A stretch of DNA of 64,000 bases from Lentisphaerota bacterium (GCA_018676675.1 JABHEG010000217.1:62001-126000); one strand, 5' to 3'; positions 18,301 to 27,782 are shown, counted from the first letter of the stretch. Translations and numbers: made by a program. The notes: generated from the sequence alone by a model not told the origin.

Positions 18301-18755
18301 CGATTCACTACCCGACCGATGTGCAACCGATCCTTGATCGACACTGCATTCGCTGTCACTCGGGGGCGGAGGCGAAGGCCAAACTCGATCTGACCGGAGC
18401 TCTGACGACACATTTCAGCCGGTCTTACGAGGCGATCATGAAGCGTAAGCTTGTCAGCTACATTCAGGAGTTTGTGGGCCCGCAACCACGAGCTCAGAAG
18501 ACCAATGTCGTACCGTTCCCACCTTACCAATTGGGAAGTCATGCCAGCAAGCTGATCGGGCTTCTGCGCAAAGGCCATCAGGAGGCCGTTTTGGAACGGT
18601 CGGAGTGGGTTCGTCTCGTCACCTGGGTGGACGCGAATGCTCCCTACTACGGCTCGTACTTCGGTAAACGGAACCTCAAGTACCGTTCGGACGACGACTT
18701 CAGGCCTGTCCCGACGTTGGCGGAGGCCTGTGGCACGCCGCCCCCGAGGCGGTAG
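15348..18755 (+). CDS. HzsA-related exported protein with PD40-like propeller and two CxxCH heme c motifs
   Basis: The product is 1135 residues from the GTG at 15348, which has GCAGGA upstream and begins a clear signal peptide (1-29, ending PLRAAP). The longer frame from 15063 is translated repeat. Residues about 30-195 are a discoidin-like module. Residues about 430-730 hold PD40/TolB-like propeller strands (DGERVVFGYK, DGGICFASTR, DGRILYTRWEY). The C-terminal part has the pattern FFQALDADFMEVKRMRTF then SCVGCHEPY, with CxxCH at 948-952 and again at 1000-1004 (CIRCH). I recall this pattern from proteins annotated HzsA-related in Planctomycetota. Heme attachment would occur in the periplasm. 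It is first of four tandem genes; the next starts 29 bp later. Redox function is unknown; hydrazine synthesis is not implied. Confidence 0.8.
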   Translation: MLIASTIRSTGPLLVAIVCSLAAWPLRAAPPFRSPVAISFSSGPAFPQGRRNGNPPDPTYAADKAIDGDLATFCCLLDDTLTGYGETTIPARAAAPVTGHLVLDLGEPLLVTGLRLTGRKGGGAFNPKNVDVFAFAEDDPTRPAPVDAVEDDSNTISLVRSHTFGGLANGRSEDLNWEGIAARFIGLRVNTSYETGDVHHNFQIAEIAFSAVPKPASLALGDRIPSVYARGVSLSETMLGVRRRLVAFYGTEADSWPAGQVKLVWDRIQADFPPASHPLLEDVDAEWFADDGWFARGGTTDLERAFIDHCLAEMAGSNAFAEIARVLAEGSREPPTGGSDASSRWHVQVCMRIARLSRLARKLTPLALAVDDLGETFPGVYPVAELRARLAEWVAGAIAVAQHEAGGTPDAIRQLSTALTTLQRDALVLRNPLLSPGKLLFVKRYTYSPGWYYAEFMRASRFGGALCTLSLPDGKVTELAPGLEGGIFDRFDLSFDGERVVFGYKAEAGCGFRLFEVGVDGAGLRQLTFAPPDEEERIKRYWHPRYRKSGVYRHHTDDFHPCYLPDGGICFASTRCERGVLCAQDDSLSVNVLYRMGGDGSDLHMLSQGALSESTPTVMNDGRILYTRWEYVDKGVIAVQSLWCMRPDGSGSREVYGNEIEFPPVFIHGRAIPGRSDRFVCTATMHHPFAVGPILLLDTSRDIRTHAPIHSVTPRTSLSIEGTGGFPRGENYTHLRNGQWVKDNRGPLFSEPYPLADPRTGQGSGTYFLVTCNPDQRWNHPTAYGLYLIDTFGNRVLIYRDPGMSCWQPVPLRPRFRPPVLPRDVVDEPTVAAGSAVMSVSDVYAGLPGVPRGSITYLRVLEQVPRPWSARRFWPDDTTLGQQAVISMYAHIYVKVLHGIVPVQPDGSACFRVPADRSIFFQALDADFMEVKRMRTFVNVQPGEARSCVGCHEPYAMAPPVKPSLALVREPSPIVAQPGDSGARPIHYPTDVQPILDRHCIRCHSGAEAKAKLDLTGALTTHFSRSYEAIMKRKLVSYIQEFVGPQPRAQKTNVVPFPPYQLGSHASKLIGLLRKGHQEAVLERSEWVRLVTWVDANAPYYGSYFGKRNLKYRSDDDFRPVPTLAEACGTPPPRR

Positions 18756-18784
18756 ATAATGAGTGGCTCAGCAGGAGATCTTGC

Positions 18785-21718
18785 ATGATCAGGTACATCG
18801 TTGCTGCTATCTCGCTTTGCATCCTGTCTGCCCGGGCGGCTGACATTCCGCCGTTGGTCTTGCTTGACGAGGGGGCCTCCTTGGCAGCGTGGAAGGGGTT
18901 GAAGGCGACGAGTGATCTCACAGCCCACGGTGCGATCTCCGCTCGCTGGGAGGGCGCCGGGACAGGAGGGGTTGCCTCCCTCAGACCGGCGCCCGCAGAT
19001 TGGTCCAGGCACAACTGCCTGGTGCTGGAAGTGCATTCCGACACGGATGATGAACGGCTCATTGTGATCGCCGCCACGAGCCCCACTGAGGAGCATGGAG
19101 TCGGGTCTTACTACATGCACCGGCTCACGGTCAACTGGCGTGGCTGGCGCACCGTTCGGATCCCGTTCTCTGTTTTCGGGGAAGCCCGGTCCCCAAAGGG
19201 ATGGGACGCGATTGCGTCATTTGTGCTCCACTCGCGCGGCTGGAACATCGAGCCTACCCCGGGCACCGTTCTCCACTTGGACAACATTCGGCTCGAGTAC
19301 TCTCCCAAACTGGCTCGGCGGAAGGTTCCCAAACGCGTAACACATGCCCATCCTGAGCTCACTCCATGGACCGGCGAGCTGACTTTTCCGGTTTTCCCCT
19401 GGGACGAGATCTTCGCCTTTGCGGAGAGCGATGAGGAGGCGGGACGCATTCTCAAAGGTGTCGTTTCCTCGGCCCGAAAGCAGACCGACCGCCCGATCAT
19501 CAAGCGCGTCTTCAAGCTGGATGACATCCCCGAAACCCAGCGTGATGGGCGGTACAAGTACGCGGGCGATAATGGTGAGGTGTTCGCTCTGGCCATGCAT
19601 GACTGTCGGAATGGGGCGATGCTCAATTCGCGGCTTGTATCCATGGCTCTTGCCGCGCGTCAAACGGGTGAATCGGCGCACTTGGGATGGGTCGTCCGGC
19701 AACTGCGTGAGGTCGCAACGTGGAGCCCGTTGCAGCGTCCCGGTTGGACCCAGTATCGCAAGGAGGCCACGCTTGCCGAAGGCGGCGACGGAAATTGGCT
19801 GGCCACCGGCTACTCCATGCGAGCCATCGTTCATACGCTGCTCCTGGTCGATGATCGCTTGCCGGTCGGCCTGCTCACGGATTTGCGGGGCCTGCTGCAG
19901 AAGGAGATTGCCAGCATCCAGGACGACTGGAAGACCAAGCGGCCGTGGTTTGTTCGTTCAGATTACCCAGCCACCAATCAGTGGGTGCTGCCAAGTGCGG
20001 CCATGGCCTACGCCTGTCTCTACCTCGGTGATGAGGCCAACCGGGAAGCGTATGACATGGCTGTATACAACCTGGCCCGGACGTGTCTTGCCCAGGGGGA
20101 TGATGGCAGCTGGTCAGAAGGGCTCTCCTACGGCTTGATGAGTGCGGAATACCTGTTTTGGGCGGCTTGGGCGATGGCGAGGAACGGGGACCAGCGGCTT
20201 CTGCAATACGGGTTCGCGCGCAACTTTGCCGACTGGATTATCCACATGACGATGCCTGGAGGCTACTGCGTCAACGCGTTCGACTGCGGCACGAGCAGCC
20301 TCGGGACGCGGTCGCACAACTCGTTTTTGCTCAGTGCTCTCCTGGTGGATCGTCCCGATGTCTTCTGGGCCGGTGAGAACCTGTTTCCTCGCGTGCCGAC
20401 GGCCCTGTCGGGCCTGCTCTTCCGGTACCACAGCGCGGCTCGGGACGGGGCAAAGACGGAACCCAAGACCTATGCTGTCTATCCGCATGAGCAGGTGTTG
20501 ACGTGGCGCTCCAGTTGGGAACCGAAGCATGCCACCGGCCTGTGGATTCGAGGAGGCAGTAAGCGCGACTCACACTGCCATCGGGACAACGGGCACGTCT
20601 CCATCTACAACGGTCGTGAGCCGATCCTGATCGAGTGCGGAACACCGAGTTACGCCGACCGCGATTTGCCGGTCAAGTACTCACCGGCAGCCGGTCACAA
20701 CACCCTCCAGATCGGTGAGGTGAAACCGTCCGGAAGAGGCTGCCACACGCCACTGGCTGTACAGCGTCTCGACGGGACGGGAGGACATGTCACGGTGGAC
20801 GGCACCAATGCCTTCACGGGGGCTGATGAGTGGTTGCGGGATGTCCGCTGGACGAACAAAGGAGAGGTCACGGTCGTGGACACCGTGGTGCTGAATGAGA
20901 CTGTTCCCGCGGGAACGGAGGTATTGCGTTTCCACACGGGAAGCTCCATCCCGCTGGGCCTCTCGGGGAACGCAGGGAAGTGGGCCTCTGAGTGGAGCTC
21001 GGTGAGGATGGCGTTCAGCGCGACCGCTGCCATGGTGATCGACCAGGTGCCCTGGCCCGATCGGTCCGGCCCCAAGGGGCATCAGTGTCTCCGGATCATG
21101 GCGGCATCGCCTACACGTGAACTCACGTTGACGACCACAATCACATTCACGCCCTCCAAGCCCAAGGGGCACGACGCCGTCCCCTACGAGCAGTACCGTC
21201 GGCAGCATACCCCGGAGGGAAGCACGCAAAACCTGCAGGTTATCCAGGCAGAGGCCATGGTCGGGAAGGACGCGCGCTTCACCGTCTCCGAGAAGAAGGT
21301 GGGCGCGAAGACCAGCATCTACAACTGGAACGATCCGGGGCAGACACTGTCCGCCAGGATCGGGGTCGGCCAGGCAGGCTGGTACCGCATCATGCTCAAG
21401 TGCTGTACGGGTGCCAACCACGGTATCCCAGTGAGAAGCGTCGCCATTGACGGCAAGATCCCGTTTCGCGAGGCCGCGTCTCTCGTGTTCGAGAGTAGCG
21501 GCGGCTGGAGCAATGAGACGGACGATTGGGAGATGCGCGCTCTAGGTGTCGAAGCCGTTCCGGGCGGATATGCCTTCTTCTTTACCAAGGGAATGCATAC
21601 GCTCGAGCTTGTGAACGAGGAAGGCGGAGGGCTGAACGTCGACTACGTGGTTCTCTATCCCGGCGATATGCCCAAAGCAGAAGCCATCAAGCGAGTCGAT
21701 CCGACTCGGGTGGATTGA
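18785..21718 (+). CDS. Secreted heparinase II/III family-like polysaccharide lyase with flanking binding modules
   Basis: The product is 977 residues with a signal peptide (1-18, ending SARAAD) and AGGAGAT 6 bases before the ATG. Residues about 25-175 are a jelly-roll binding module (WRTVRIPFSVFG, LHLDNIRLEY). Residues about 220-540 are an alpha-toroid like that of the heparinase/alginate lyase superfamily. Residues about 560-800 are the heparinase II/III beta-sandwich, marked by the His-rich RDSHCHRDNGHVSIY and ILIECGTPSYA. Residues about 815-965 resemble a CBM (WYRIMLKCCTG, LNVDYVVLYPG). Such enzymes cleave uronate-containing polysaccharides by beta-elimination. The exact substrate is not visible. 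It follows the HzsA-related gene by 29 bp and precedes the HEAT-repeat protein by 12 bp. Confidence 0.85.
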   Translation: MIRYIVAAISLCILSARAADIPPLVLLDEGASLAAWKGLKATSDLTAHGAISARWEGAGTGGVASLRPAPADWSRHNCLVLEVHSDTDDERLIVIAATSPTEEHGVGSYYMHRLTVNWRGWRTVRIPFSVFGEARSPKGWDAIASFVLHSRGWNIEPTPGTVLHLDNIRLEYSPKLARRKVPKRVTHAHPELTPWTGELTFPVFPWDEIFAFAESDEEAGRILKGVVSSARKQTDRPIIKRVFKLDDIPETQRDGRYKYAGDNGEVFALAMHDCRNGAMLNSRLVSMALAARQTGESAHLGWVVRQLREVATWSPLQRPGWTQYRKEATLAEGGDGNWLATGYSMRAIVHTLLLVDDRLPVGLLTDLRGLLQKEIASIQDDWKTKRPWFVRSDYPATNQWVLPSAAMAYACLYLGDEANREAYDMAVYNLARTCLAQGDDGSWSEGLSYGLMSAEYLFWAAWAMARNGDQRLLQYGFARNFADWIIHMTMPGGYCVNAFDCGTSSLGTRSHNSFLLSALLVDRPDVFWAGENLFPRVPTALSGLLFRYHSAARDGAKTEPKTYAVYPHEQVLTWRSSWEPKHATGLWIRGGSKRDSHCHRDNGHVSIYNGREPILIECGTPSYADRDLPVKYSPAAGHNTLQIGEVKPSGRGCHTPLAVQRLDGTGGHVTVDGTNAFTGADEWLRDVRWTNKGEVTVVDTVVLNETVPAGTEVLRFHTGSSIPLGLSGNAGKWASEWSSVRMAFSATAAMVIDQVPWPDRSGPKGHQCLRIMAASPTRELTLTTTITFTPSKPKGHDAVPYEQYRRQHTPEGSTQNLQVIQAEAMVGKDARFTVSEKKVGAKTSIYNWNDPGQTLSARIGVGQAGWYRIMLKCCTGANHGIPVRSVAIDGKIPFREAASLVFESSGGWSNETDDWEMRALGVEAVPGGYAFFFTKGMHTLELVNEEGGGLNVDYVVLYPGDMPKAEAIKRVDPTRVD

Positions 21719-21730
21719 GTGAGGTGCTCA

Positions 21731-23908
21731 ATGAAATCTGGCCCCGGTAGTGCTTTGTTTTTCCCTGTTACTTTGGGTGCTGTGGCAGCATCAGCCCTCG
21801 CCGGCCCGCCAACTCATGCCGAGGGTGACGTGGCGTCCCCTCTCTACGTCTTCTGTGGGACCGGGGACCATCTTTGGACGCGTGAACGCGAGCCGGTAGA
21901 CAGCCCCGCCACGATCGAGGCCATGCTGGAGTGGATGACCAGGACGTACGGGATCAGCCGTCTCTACTGGCGCGGGGGCCAGACGATGATGTGGGATCAG
22001 CACTGCAAGTTGGGGAAGGAAACACCTCTGCAGTACGACTGGTCGGCCTGGAAGCATCATCTCTACAACAATTTGAGAATCAATGAAGCCGCTGTCGCTT
22101 CGGCGCACCGCAATGGAATGGAGATTTTCCTCTACTCCGGCCTTCTCGAGTTTGGGGTTCAACCGGACATCGGGATTGTGGCCCCCTACCTGTTCGAAGA
22201 TTCGCTCCGCATCGAGCATCCTGAGTGGTGTCCTGTGGACCGATGGGGCCAGCGACGCGCGGCCGGCCCCCTCGAGTTCTGCTACCCCGAGGCCCGGCGG
22301 GCAGTTATCGAGCGCTACATCGAGAACATGGACCGTTACGGGTACGACGGGATCAACTTCTACACCTACGTGGAGAATTGCGGAATTCGCTATGAGGATG
22401 AGTTCGGGTTCAACCAGCCCATTGTGGACGAATTCAGCAAGCGCTATCCGCGGACCGACCTGCGCAACGACAAGCTGACCGCGGAACAGAAGGAGCACTG
22501 GTACCGGTGTCGGGGCATGTTCGTGACCGCCTTTCTGCGTGAACTCCATCATGAGCTCAGCTCGCGTGGGAAGACGCTTTCGGTCATTCTGGACGCCACG
22601 GCCCCCGACTACGTCCAGCCGTGGTGGCGACAACCCATCGCCGGTTCAGGCAAGATAAGGTTGGAATGGCAGACATGGGTACAGGAAGGGATCATTGATG
22701 AGCTTTGGGTCCAACTGGGCCCAACCGAGGCTCAGCGGGCAACGCTGGACCTCCTTCTGGACGCGTGCAAGGACACCCCGGTCAGATTGACTTTCCGAGC
22801 CATCGATCCCTTTGACGAGGTCTGGACGCCGTATGTAGCGGCCGGTGTCACACCGGTCGCGGTGATCACCTGGGCCCGGAACGGGATCGAGCGTCTTGCC
22901 TTGGAGCCGACCAGCCCGGACACGTTGGCCAGCCCGGACTGGCGGCTGCGGCTGCAGACGCTCGTGGATGTGGAGGAGCGGCGACTGCGCGTGCCACGAG
23001 AAGCGGCGGCCGCCTTGGCCGGGGATCCACACGTTCTGGTGCGACGCCGGGTCATGTTCGCTCTGGCAGCGCTGAAAGCGACGGATCAGGTGGAGACGCT
23101 GCACAGCGGCCTTTTCGACGTCGAATCGAGTGTCCGCATTGCGGCTGCCGGTGCCCTGGCGGAGGTCAACAGTTCGGACAGTCCGACCCAGATTCTGGCA
23201 GCGCTTGAGAAGGACGGCTTTTTCCAGATGAAGGAGGCCTGTGTTGATGCGTTGTCTGCCATGGCAGATCAGGCTCTTCCTGCGGCTATCGCTGGTACCC
23301 AAAGCCCTGTTCATGCTGTGCGTGAAGTCTGCATCCGGGCGCTCTACAAGCTGGGAAAGGCAGGCAAGTCCGAGGACGTCTACGGGCCTTTGCGCAGGGC
23401 GATGCTCGATTCCGCTGTCGATGAACGGCTCCGCTACTATGCGTTGGAGGGGCTTGTCGGACTTCGCCTGGAACTGCCCGATACGATGCAGAAGGAGCTT
23501 GTTGATGATCTCGTTGCCCTCGCCGGCTCCGAGAATTCCACTACGGTCCAGCTGCGCGCAGCCTGGGGGTTGGGGCACATGTACGGCGTGCTCGACCCGG
23601 CGGGGCGCACCAAGGCGCTGGCAACGCTGGCAGCCGGTCTGCGGCGGTATGGCGACGGGTGCCGACGCACGGATGCTGCCTTTGGTTGGCGTGTCTTCGG
23701 CAACGCCATGCTTCAGTACCAAAAACCCGGACGCGACGCCCTCGAGAGCATGCGACAGCAGAGCGATGACAACTGGCTGGCCTGGCTGGCCTATGAGATA
23801 GCGCATCTGCCCAACCGGCAGGGCAAGATCGTGCTGGTTGATGAGCAGGATGCCATCGAAGATCACAGAAGAAACGCCCCACCGTTCCCCGGTTACCGGA
23901 CATGGTAA
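21731..23908 (+). CDS. Secreted family-10-like glycosyl hydrolase region fused to HEAT repeats
   Basis: The product is 725 residues from the ATG at 21731, preceded by GAGTGAGG; a GTG at 21719, directly after the upstream stop, is possible but poorly spaced. Residues 1-28 are a signal peptide. Residues about 35-400 look like a TIM-barrel hydrolase of the DUF4015/GHL10-like type (YGISRLYWRGG, DRYGYDGINFYTY, GIIDELWVQLGP). From about 420 to 640 are HEAT-like helical repeats (AAAALAGDPHVLVRRRVMFA, VESSVRIAAAGALAEV, VQLRAAWGLGHM). HEAT repeats normally mediate protein contacts; fused to a secreted hydrolase they are unusual and may be a scaffold or docking region. Confidence 0.78.
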   Translation: MKSGPGSALFFPVTLGAVAASALAGPPTHAEGDVASPLYVFCGTGDHLWTREREPVDSPATIEAMLEWMTRTYGISRLYWRGGQTMMWDQHCKLGKETPLQYDWSAWKHHLYNNLRINEAAVASAHRNGMEIFLYSGLLEFGVQPDIGIVAPYLFEDSLRIEHPEWCPVDRWGQRRAAGPLEFCYPEARRAVIERYIENMDRYGYDGINFYTYVENCGIRYEDEFGFNQPIVDEFSKRYPRTDLRNDKLTAEQKEHWYRCRGMFVTAFLRELHHELSSRGKTLSVILDATAPDYVQPWWRQPIAGSGKIRLEWQTWVQEGIIDELWVQLGPTEAQRATLDLLLDACKDTPVRLTFRAIDPFDEVWTPYVAAGVTPVAVITWARNGIERLALEPTSPDTLASPDWRLRLQTLVDVEERRLRVPREAAAALAGDPHVLVRRRVMFALAALKATDQVETLHSGLFDVESSVRIAAAGALAEVNSSDSPTQILAALEKDGFFQMKEACVDALSAMADQALPAAIAGTQSPVHAVREVCIRALYKLGKAGKSEDVYGPLRRAMLDSAVDERLRYYALEGLVGLRLELPDTMQKELVDDLVALAGSENSTTVQLRAAWGLGHMYGVLDPAGRTKALATLAAGLRRYGDGCRRTDAAFGWRVFGNAMLQYQKPGRDALESMRQQSDDNWLAWLAYEIAHLPNRQGKIVLVDEQDAIEDHRRNAPPFPGYRTW

Positions 23909-23940
23909 TGGCGCTCGACCGTCGCGGGAGAGTTGTTCCG

Positions 23941-26900
23941 ATGCACAGAATCCAGATCGCAGTCATTCTGATAGTCACCCTCCTGGGGCTGTCTGCCCAA
24001 GGCGTGGAGTTTTGCGTCAGCCCCACCGGCAACGATACGTGGTCGGGGCGTCTGCGTGGCCCCAACGCCGCAAAGGTAGATGGTCCGTTCGCCACGCTCA
24101 CGAGAGCCAGGGACGCGATTCGGGAACTGAGACGTGGGCAGGGCTTAACAGAGCGGGTGACGGTCACCGTGTGCGGGGGCACCTATTTCCTGGCGGACAC
24201 GTTCGTGCTGTCAGCCGAGGATTCGGGCACAGCAACGTGTCCCGTCACGTTCCGTGCAGCCCCGGGAGAGACGGCCGTATTGGTCGGCGGACGGGCGGTC
24301 ACAGGTTGGAGAAAAGGGGGGAATGGCATTTACGTGACGTCCCTGCGCGATCAGGGGATCACCCGATTCAGGTTCCACCAACTGTTCTTCCGTGGGCAAC
24401 GTCAGGTCCTGGCGCGGCATCCCAACCTGGACCCCGAGCATCCGCACACCGGCGGCTTGCTCTACGTGGACGAGGCATCCTACGAGAGCGGGAAGGCGTT
24501 TCACTACGCTCCGGGTGAGATCCCGTTCGCCGAGTGGGGGGCTGTTTCGCAGGCGGAAGTCAACATCTACCCCTACAACTGCTGGGATCACAATATCATC
24601 CCGATCAGGAGCGTGGACGCGGAGATTCGCCACATTCGTCTGCGGTACGCCGTGGCCGGCAAGATCAGGGAGGGGAACCGCTATTTCATTCAGAACGTCC
24701 GAAACGCTCTCGATGCTCCCGGGGAGTGGCACGTCGACTACGCGACCGGTGAACTGTCCTTTCTCCCGCCAGGTGGCAGCGTCGCGGAGGGTGATGTCGT
24801 CGTGCCGTTGTTGGAGAACGTGATCGCGATCTCGGGCACCGAGGCTGAGCCGGTCCGACACGTCAACGTGCACGGGTTCCGGTTCATGGTTGCCGAGCAG
24901 GACGCCGTCACGCTGGAGGGGGCCGAGCACTGCAAGATCACCGGGAACGTCGTGACGAACATCGGCGGAATCGGCATCAACGTCGGTTTCCTGCGCAACG
25001 CCCGCAGGGGTGTTGGTAACCGCTGGCGCAGAGGGCCGAACAGGAAGGTTCCGAGCCACTCGGGAGACCGCAGCCTGTTGCGTGGGGCTGTTTGCTCCGA
25101 CTGCCGTGTGGCCGGCAATGACGTGGACTCGGTGGGAGGCGATGGTGTTGTCCTGGTGGGGAGCCGGAACAGGGCTGACAACAACCACATTTCCCGGGTG
25201 GGGCTGTTCGACATGGTCTGCGCCGGAATCACGGTCGGCGGTGATGACAACGTGGTGAGTCACAATGAACTGCATGATGTCCCGCGTGACGCCGTGTTCG
25301 TGAACGGAGGGCGCAATACCGTTGAGTTCAACTCCATCCGGAACAGCATGCTCTACACAGCCGACAACTCGGGAATCGCGCTTCGGCAGCACAATGTCGC
25401 ACGGGCTGTGAAGGACCTGGGCAACGTCATCCGGTTCAACCGGATTCTCGACACAATCGGCTATGGCGGCTATCCCCACTGCACCCATCCTCCCAAAGGC
25501 TACGACTCGCCCTATTGCAGCTGGGGCATTTACCTGGACGGATCGATCTGCGGGGTGACGGTGTATGGCAACGTCATTGCCCGCTCCGGGGCCAACAGCA
25601 TCTTTATCCAGTTTGGCGGCGATAACGTCGTCGAAAACAACATCCTGGTCGAAACGCACGAGGACGTGGTTCAGTACAACAGCATGATGTTCTTCGGCTG
25701 GTTCATGCACACCGACAAGAACCGGCAGTTTCCTCAGCCTCCGAACAGGATCCAGCGGAACATTTTCTACTACACGGGGGAAGGCAGGAAGCTCTACCTT
25801 GAGGGGCTCTGGGGGCACCCCGAATGGGATCCGAAGCAGGCCGTCTTCGACCACAATGTGATCTGGCACAACAGCCTGCCGATTGAGGTCGCCATGGATC
25901 CCAAACACACCTACAGCTCGTTGGCTGACTGGCAGGCTGCCAGTGGCCATGACCGACACTCGATTGTGGCGGATCCCCTCTTTATGGACGCACGTTCAGA
26001 TGATTACCGACTGCGCCCTGACTCACCGGCCTACCAGACCGGCTTCCGGGACATCAACGAGGAGATCGGGAAGATCGGGGCCTACGCCAGTCCGGAACGC
26101 GCCACCTGGCCGCTTACCGGTCTTGTCCCGAAACGAGAGGTCCCCCTCGTGTTCGAGTACCGGAAGCCTCTGCGGCCTCTGATTGATGGGTTCGAGCTCG
26201 TGCCTTTGGGAGGCGCTCCTGCCAAAGCAGAGGTCACGGTCGAAGGCACGTCCTCCGTGGCCGTGACTGACGAGGCGTGCTCAGCCGGAACCAAGAGTCT
26301 GAAGTTCACGGATGCCGCCGGGCTTGAGCACAACTACAACCCGCATGTCGTCTACCGACTGAACAACCCCGAGGGCAAGCAGCGTTTTGCCGTTGACATC
26401 ATGAACTCGAAGGATGCGCCGGCGGAGTGGTACATGGAGTTCCGTGACTGGCGCCAAGAGCTCTTCGTTGGGCCCACGTTTCGTGGCACGTCGGAGGGGG
26501 ACCTCATCGCTTGTGGGAAGTTCGGGGACGGTGGCAGAACGCTTGCCACAATTCCGCCGGGAACATGGTTCACCGTTGGCCTGGCATTCGGAACCGGTTC
26601 CGAAGCTGTGAAGACCTTTGCGCTCACGCTCAATGTGCCCGGCCAACTTGAGCAGGTGTTCCACGAGCTGCCGTTTGTGGATGCGGCCTTCACGAACGCG
26701 AACTGGTTCGGCATAAGCAGCATGAGCACGAAGCGCACCGCATTCTTCGTGGACAATCTCATCCTCGGACCGGCGGCGGAGAATTTGATGCGTGACGCCA
26801 GGCTCTCTCCCTCGATCAAAGGCCTGGCACGGGCGCGGAAGACGTCCGTTGAGATCCGGAACGCCGAACAGCTTGCCCTGCACTGGGACTTTGACGACGT

Positions 26901-27546
26901 CGCAGCCGACGCGGTGAGGGACCGTTCCGGGAATGGTCTGGACGGGGAGATGACCGGCGGCGCCCTGGCTCACGGCACGTTCGGCACGGCGCTTCTCTGT
27001 GACGGCAGTGAAGCGGCAGTCGAGACCGAGGACGATCCGCGGATCCAGCTTGGGACGTCGGATTTCAGCATCGAGTGCTGGATCTGCCCAACCATGCTTG
27101 GCGTCGACTCACTCCATCCGCGACGTCGCTTGCTTGACAAAGGGCTCTGGCCCGCCGTCTGGTGGAACATCGACATCCTGAGCAGCGGGAACGTGCAGAT
27201 GGAGATGCATACCATCCAGAAGCAGTCAGGCACGACCGGGTCCCAAGGCGTTGTCAGCGAGAACCGCTGGACACACGTGGTGATCGTTGTCGACCGTCGG
27301 GACTTCACCACGACCTACTATCTCGACGGGGTGCGCGACAGCGTCGTCGACCTTCCCCGCACCTTCACCGGCAGCCTGGACACATTAGGCAAGTCGCTGA
27401 CCACGGGAAACTGGCAACCGTTCATCGGGCTTCTCGACGAGCTCAGGATCTACAAACGGGCTCTGAAGGCAGACGAAGTGAAAGCACACCACAAGGAAAC
27501 CGGGGGCCGGTACGCCGACGTCACGTTCAAGTCTGAGACCGAGTAG
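23941..27546 (+). CDS. Secreted right-handed parallel beta-helix protein with C-terminal LamG-like domain
   Basis: The product is 1201 residues from the ATG at 23941, which follows GGGAGAG and opens a signal peptide (1-22, ending SAQGVEF). The earlier ATG at 23902 overlaps the upstream stop and adds a leader without signal character. Residues about 25-700 form a right-handed parallel beta-helix of the pectate-lyase/GH120-like type, with many short repeated turns (HCKITGNVVTNIGG, NNHISRVG, VVSHNELHDV, NTVEFNSIRN, VVENNILVET). Residues about 730-950 are a jelly-roll-like region. Residues about 980-1190 are LamG-like (DFSIECWICPT, RWTHVVIVVDR, GLLDELRIYKRAL). It is last of the four-gene run. Confidence 0.84.
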   Translation: MHRIQIAVILIVTLLGLSAQGVEFCVSPTGNDTWSGRLRGPNAAKVDGPFATLTRARDAIRELRRGQGLTERVTVTVCGGTYFLADTFVLSAEDSGTATCPVTFRAAPGETAVLVGGRAVTGWRKGGNGIYVTSLRDQGITRFRFHQLFFRGQRQVLARHPNLDPEHPHTGGLLYVDEASYESGKAFHYAPGEIPFAEWGAVSQAEVNIYPYNCWDHNIIPIRSVDAEIRHIRLRYAVAGKIREGNRYFIQNVRNALDAPGEWHVDYATGELSFLPPGGSVAEGDVVVPLLENVIAISGTEAEPVRHVNVHGFRFMVAEQDAVTLEGAEHCKITGNVVTNIGGIGINVGFLRNARRGVGNRWRRGPNRKVPSHSGDRSLLRGAVCSDCRVAGNDVDSVGGDGVVLVGSRNRADNNHISRVGLFDMVCAGITVGGDDNVVSHNELHDVPRDAVFVNGGRNTVEFNSIRNSMLYTADNSGIALRQHNVARAVKDLGNVIRFNRILDTIGYGGYPHCTHPPKGYDSPYCSWGIYLDGSICGVTVYGNVIARSGANSIFIQFGGDNVVENNILVETHEDVVQYNSMMFFGWFMHTDKNRQFPQPPNRIQRNIFYYTGEGRKLYLEGLWGHPEWDPKQAVFDHNVIWHNSLPIEVAMDPKHTYSSLADWQAASGHDRHSIVADPLFMDARSDDYRLRPDSPAYQTGFRDINEEIGKIGAYASPERATWPLTGLVPKREVPLVFEYRKPLRPLIDGFELVPLGGAPAKAEVTVEGTSSVAVTDEACSAGTKSLKFTDAAGLEHNYNPHVVYRLNNPEGKQRFAVDIMNSKDAPAEWYMEFRDWRQELFVGPTFRGTSEGDLIACGKFGDGGRTLATIPPGTWFTVGLAFGTGSEAVKTFALTLNVPGQLEQVFHELPFVDAAFTNANWFGISSMSTKRTAFFVDNLILGPAAENLMRDARLSPSIKGLARARKTSVEIRNAEQLALHWDFDDVAADAVRDRSGNGLDGEMTGGALAHGTFGTALLCDGSEAAVETEDDPRIQLGTSDFSIECWICPTMLGVDSLHPRRRLLDKGLWPAVWWNIDILSSGNVQMEMHTIQKQSGTTGSQGVVSENRWTHVVIVVDRRDFTTTYYLDGVRDSVVDLPRTFTGSLDTLGKSLTTGNWQPFIGLLDELRIYKRALKADEVKAHHKETGGRYADVTFKSETE

Positions 27547-27588
27547 TGCGTGCCGCGTACTAAGAGGGAGAGGATGCTGCCCGGGGTT

Positions 27589-27678
27589 CTTGTACGGCGA
27601 GCGGCCCTTCTGTCCAGCAGGGCAAGCCCTCCGATCGCCTTGAGAGAATGCCGCCCGGAGGGCCGTGCGGCGTACAAG
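27589..27678 (+). repeat. GTAC-ended intergenic palindromic element, full copy (90 bp)
   Basis: It begins CTTGTACGGCGAGCGGCC and ends GGCCGTGCGGCGTACAAG. The reverse complement of the right end matches the left end at 15 of 18 positions. The middle reads CTTCTGTCCAGCAGGGCAAG and then CCCTCCGATCGCC. Confidence 0.88.
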
Positions 27679-27699
27679 CGAGAGAATGCCGCCCGGTTT

Positions 27700-27782
27700 C
27701 TTGTACGGCGAGCGGCCCTTCTGTCCAGCAGGGCAAGCCCTCCGATCGCCAGAAGAGAATGCCGCCCGGGGGCCGTGGGCTG
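27700..27782 (+). repeat. GTAC-ended intergenic palindromic element, copy truncated at the right end
   Basis: Its left end and middle are almost identical to the copy at 27589. It runs through GCCGCCCGGGGGCCGTG and ends before GTAC, three bases short of the stop codon of the convergent minus-strand gene. Confidence 0.85.
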
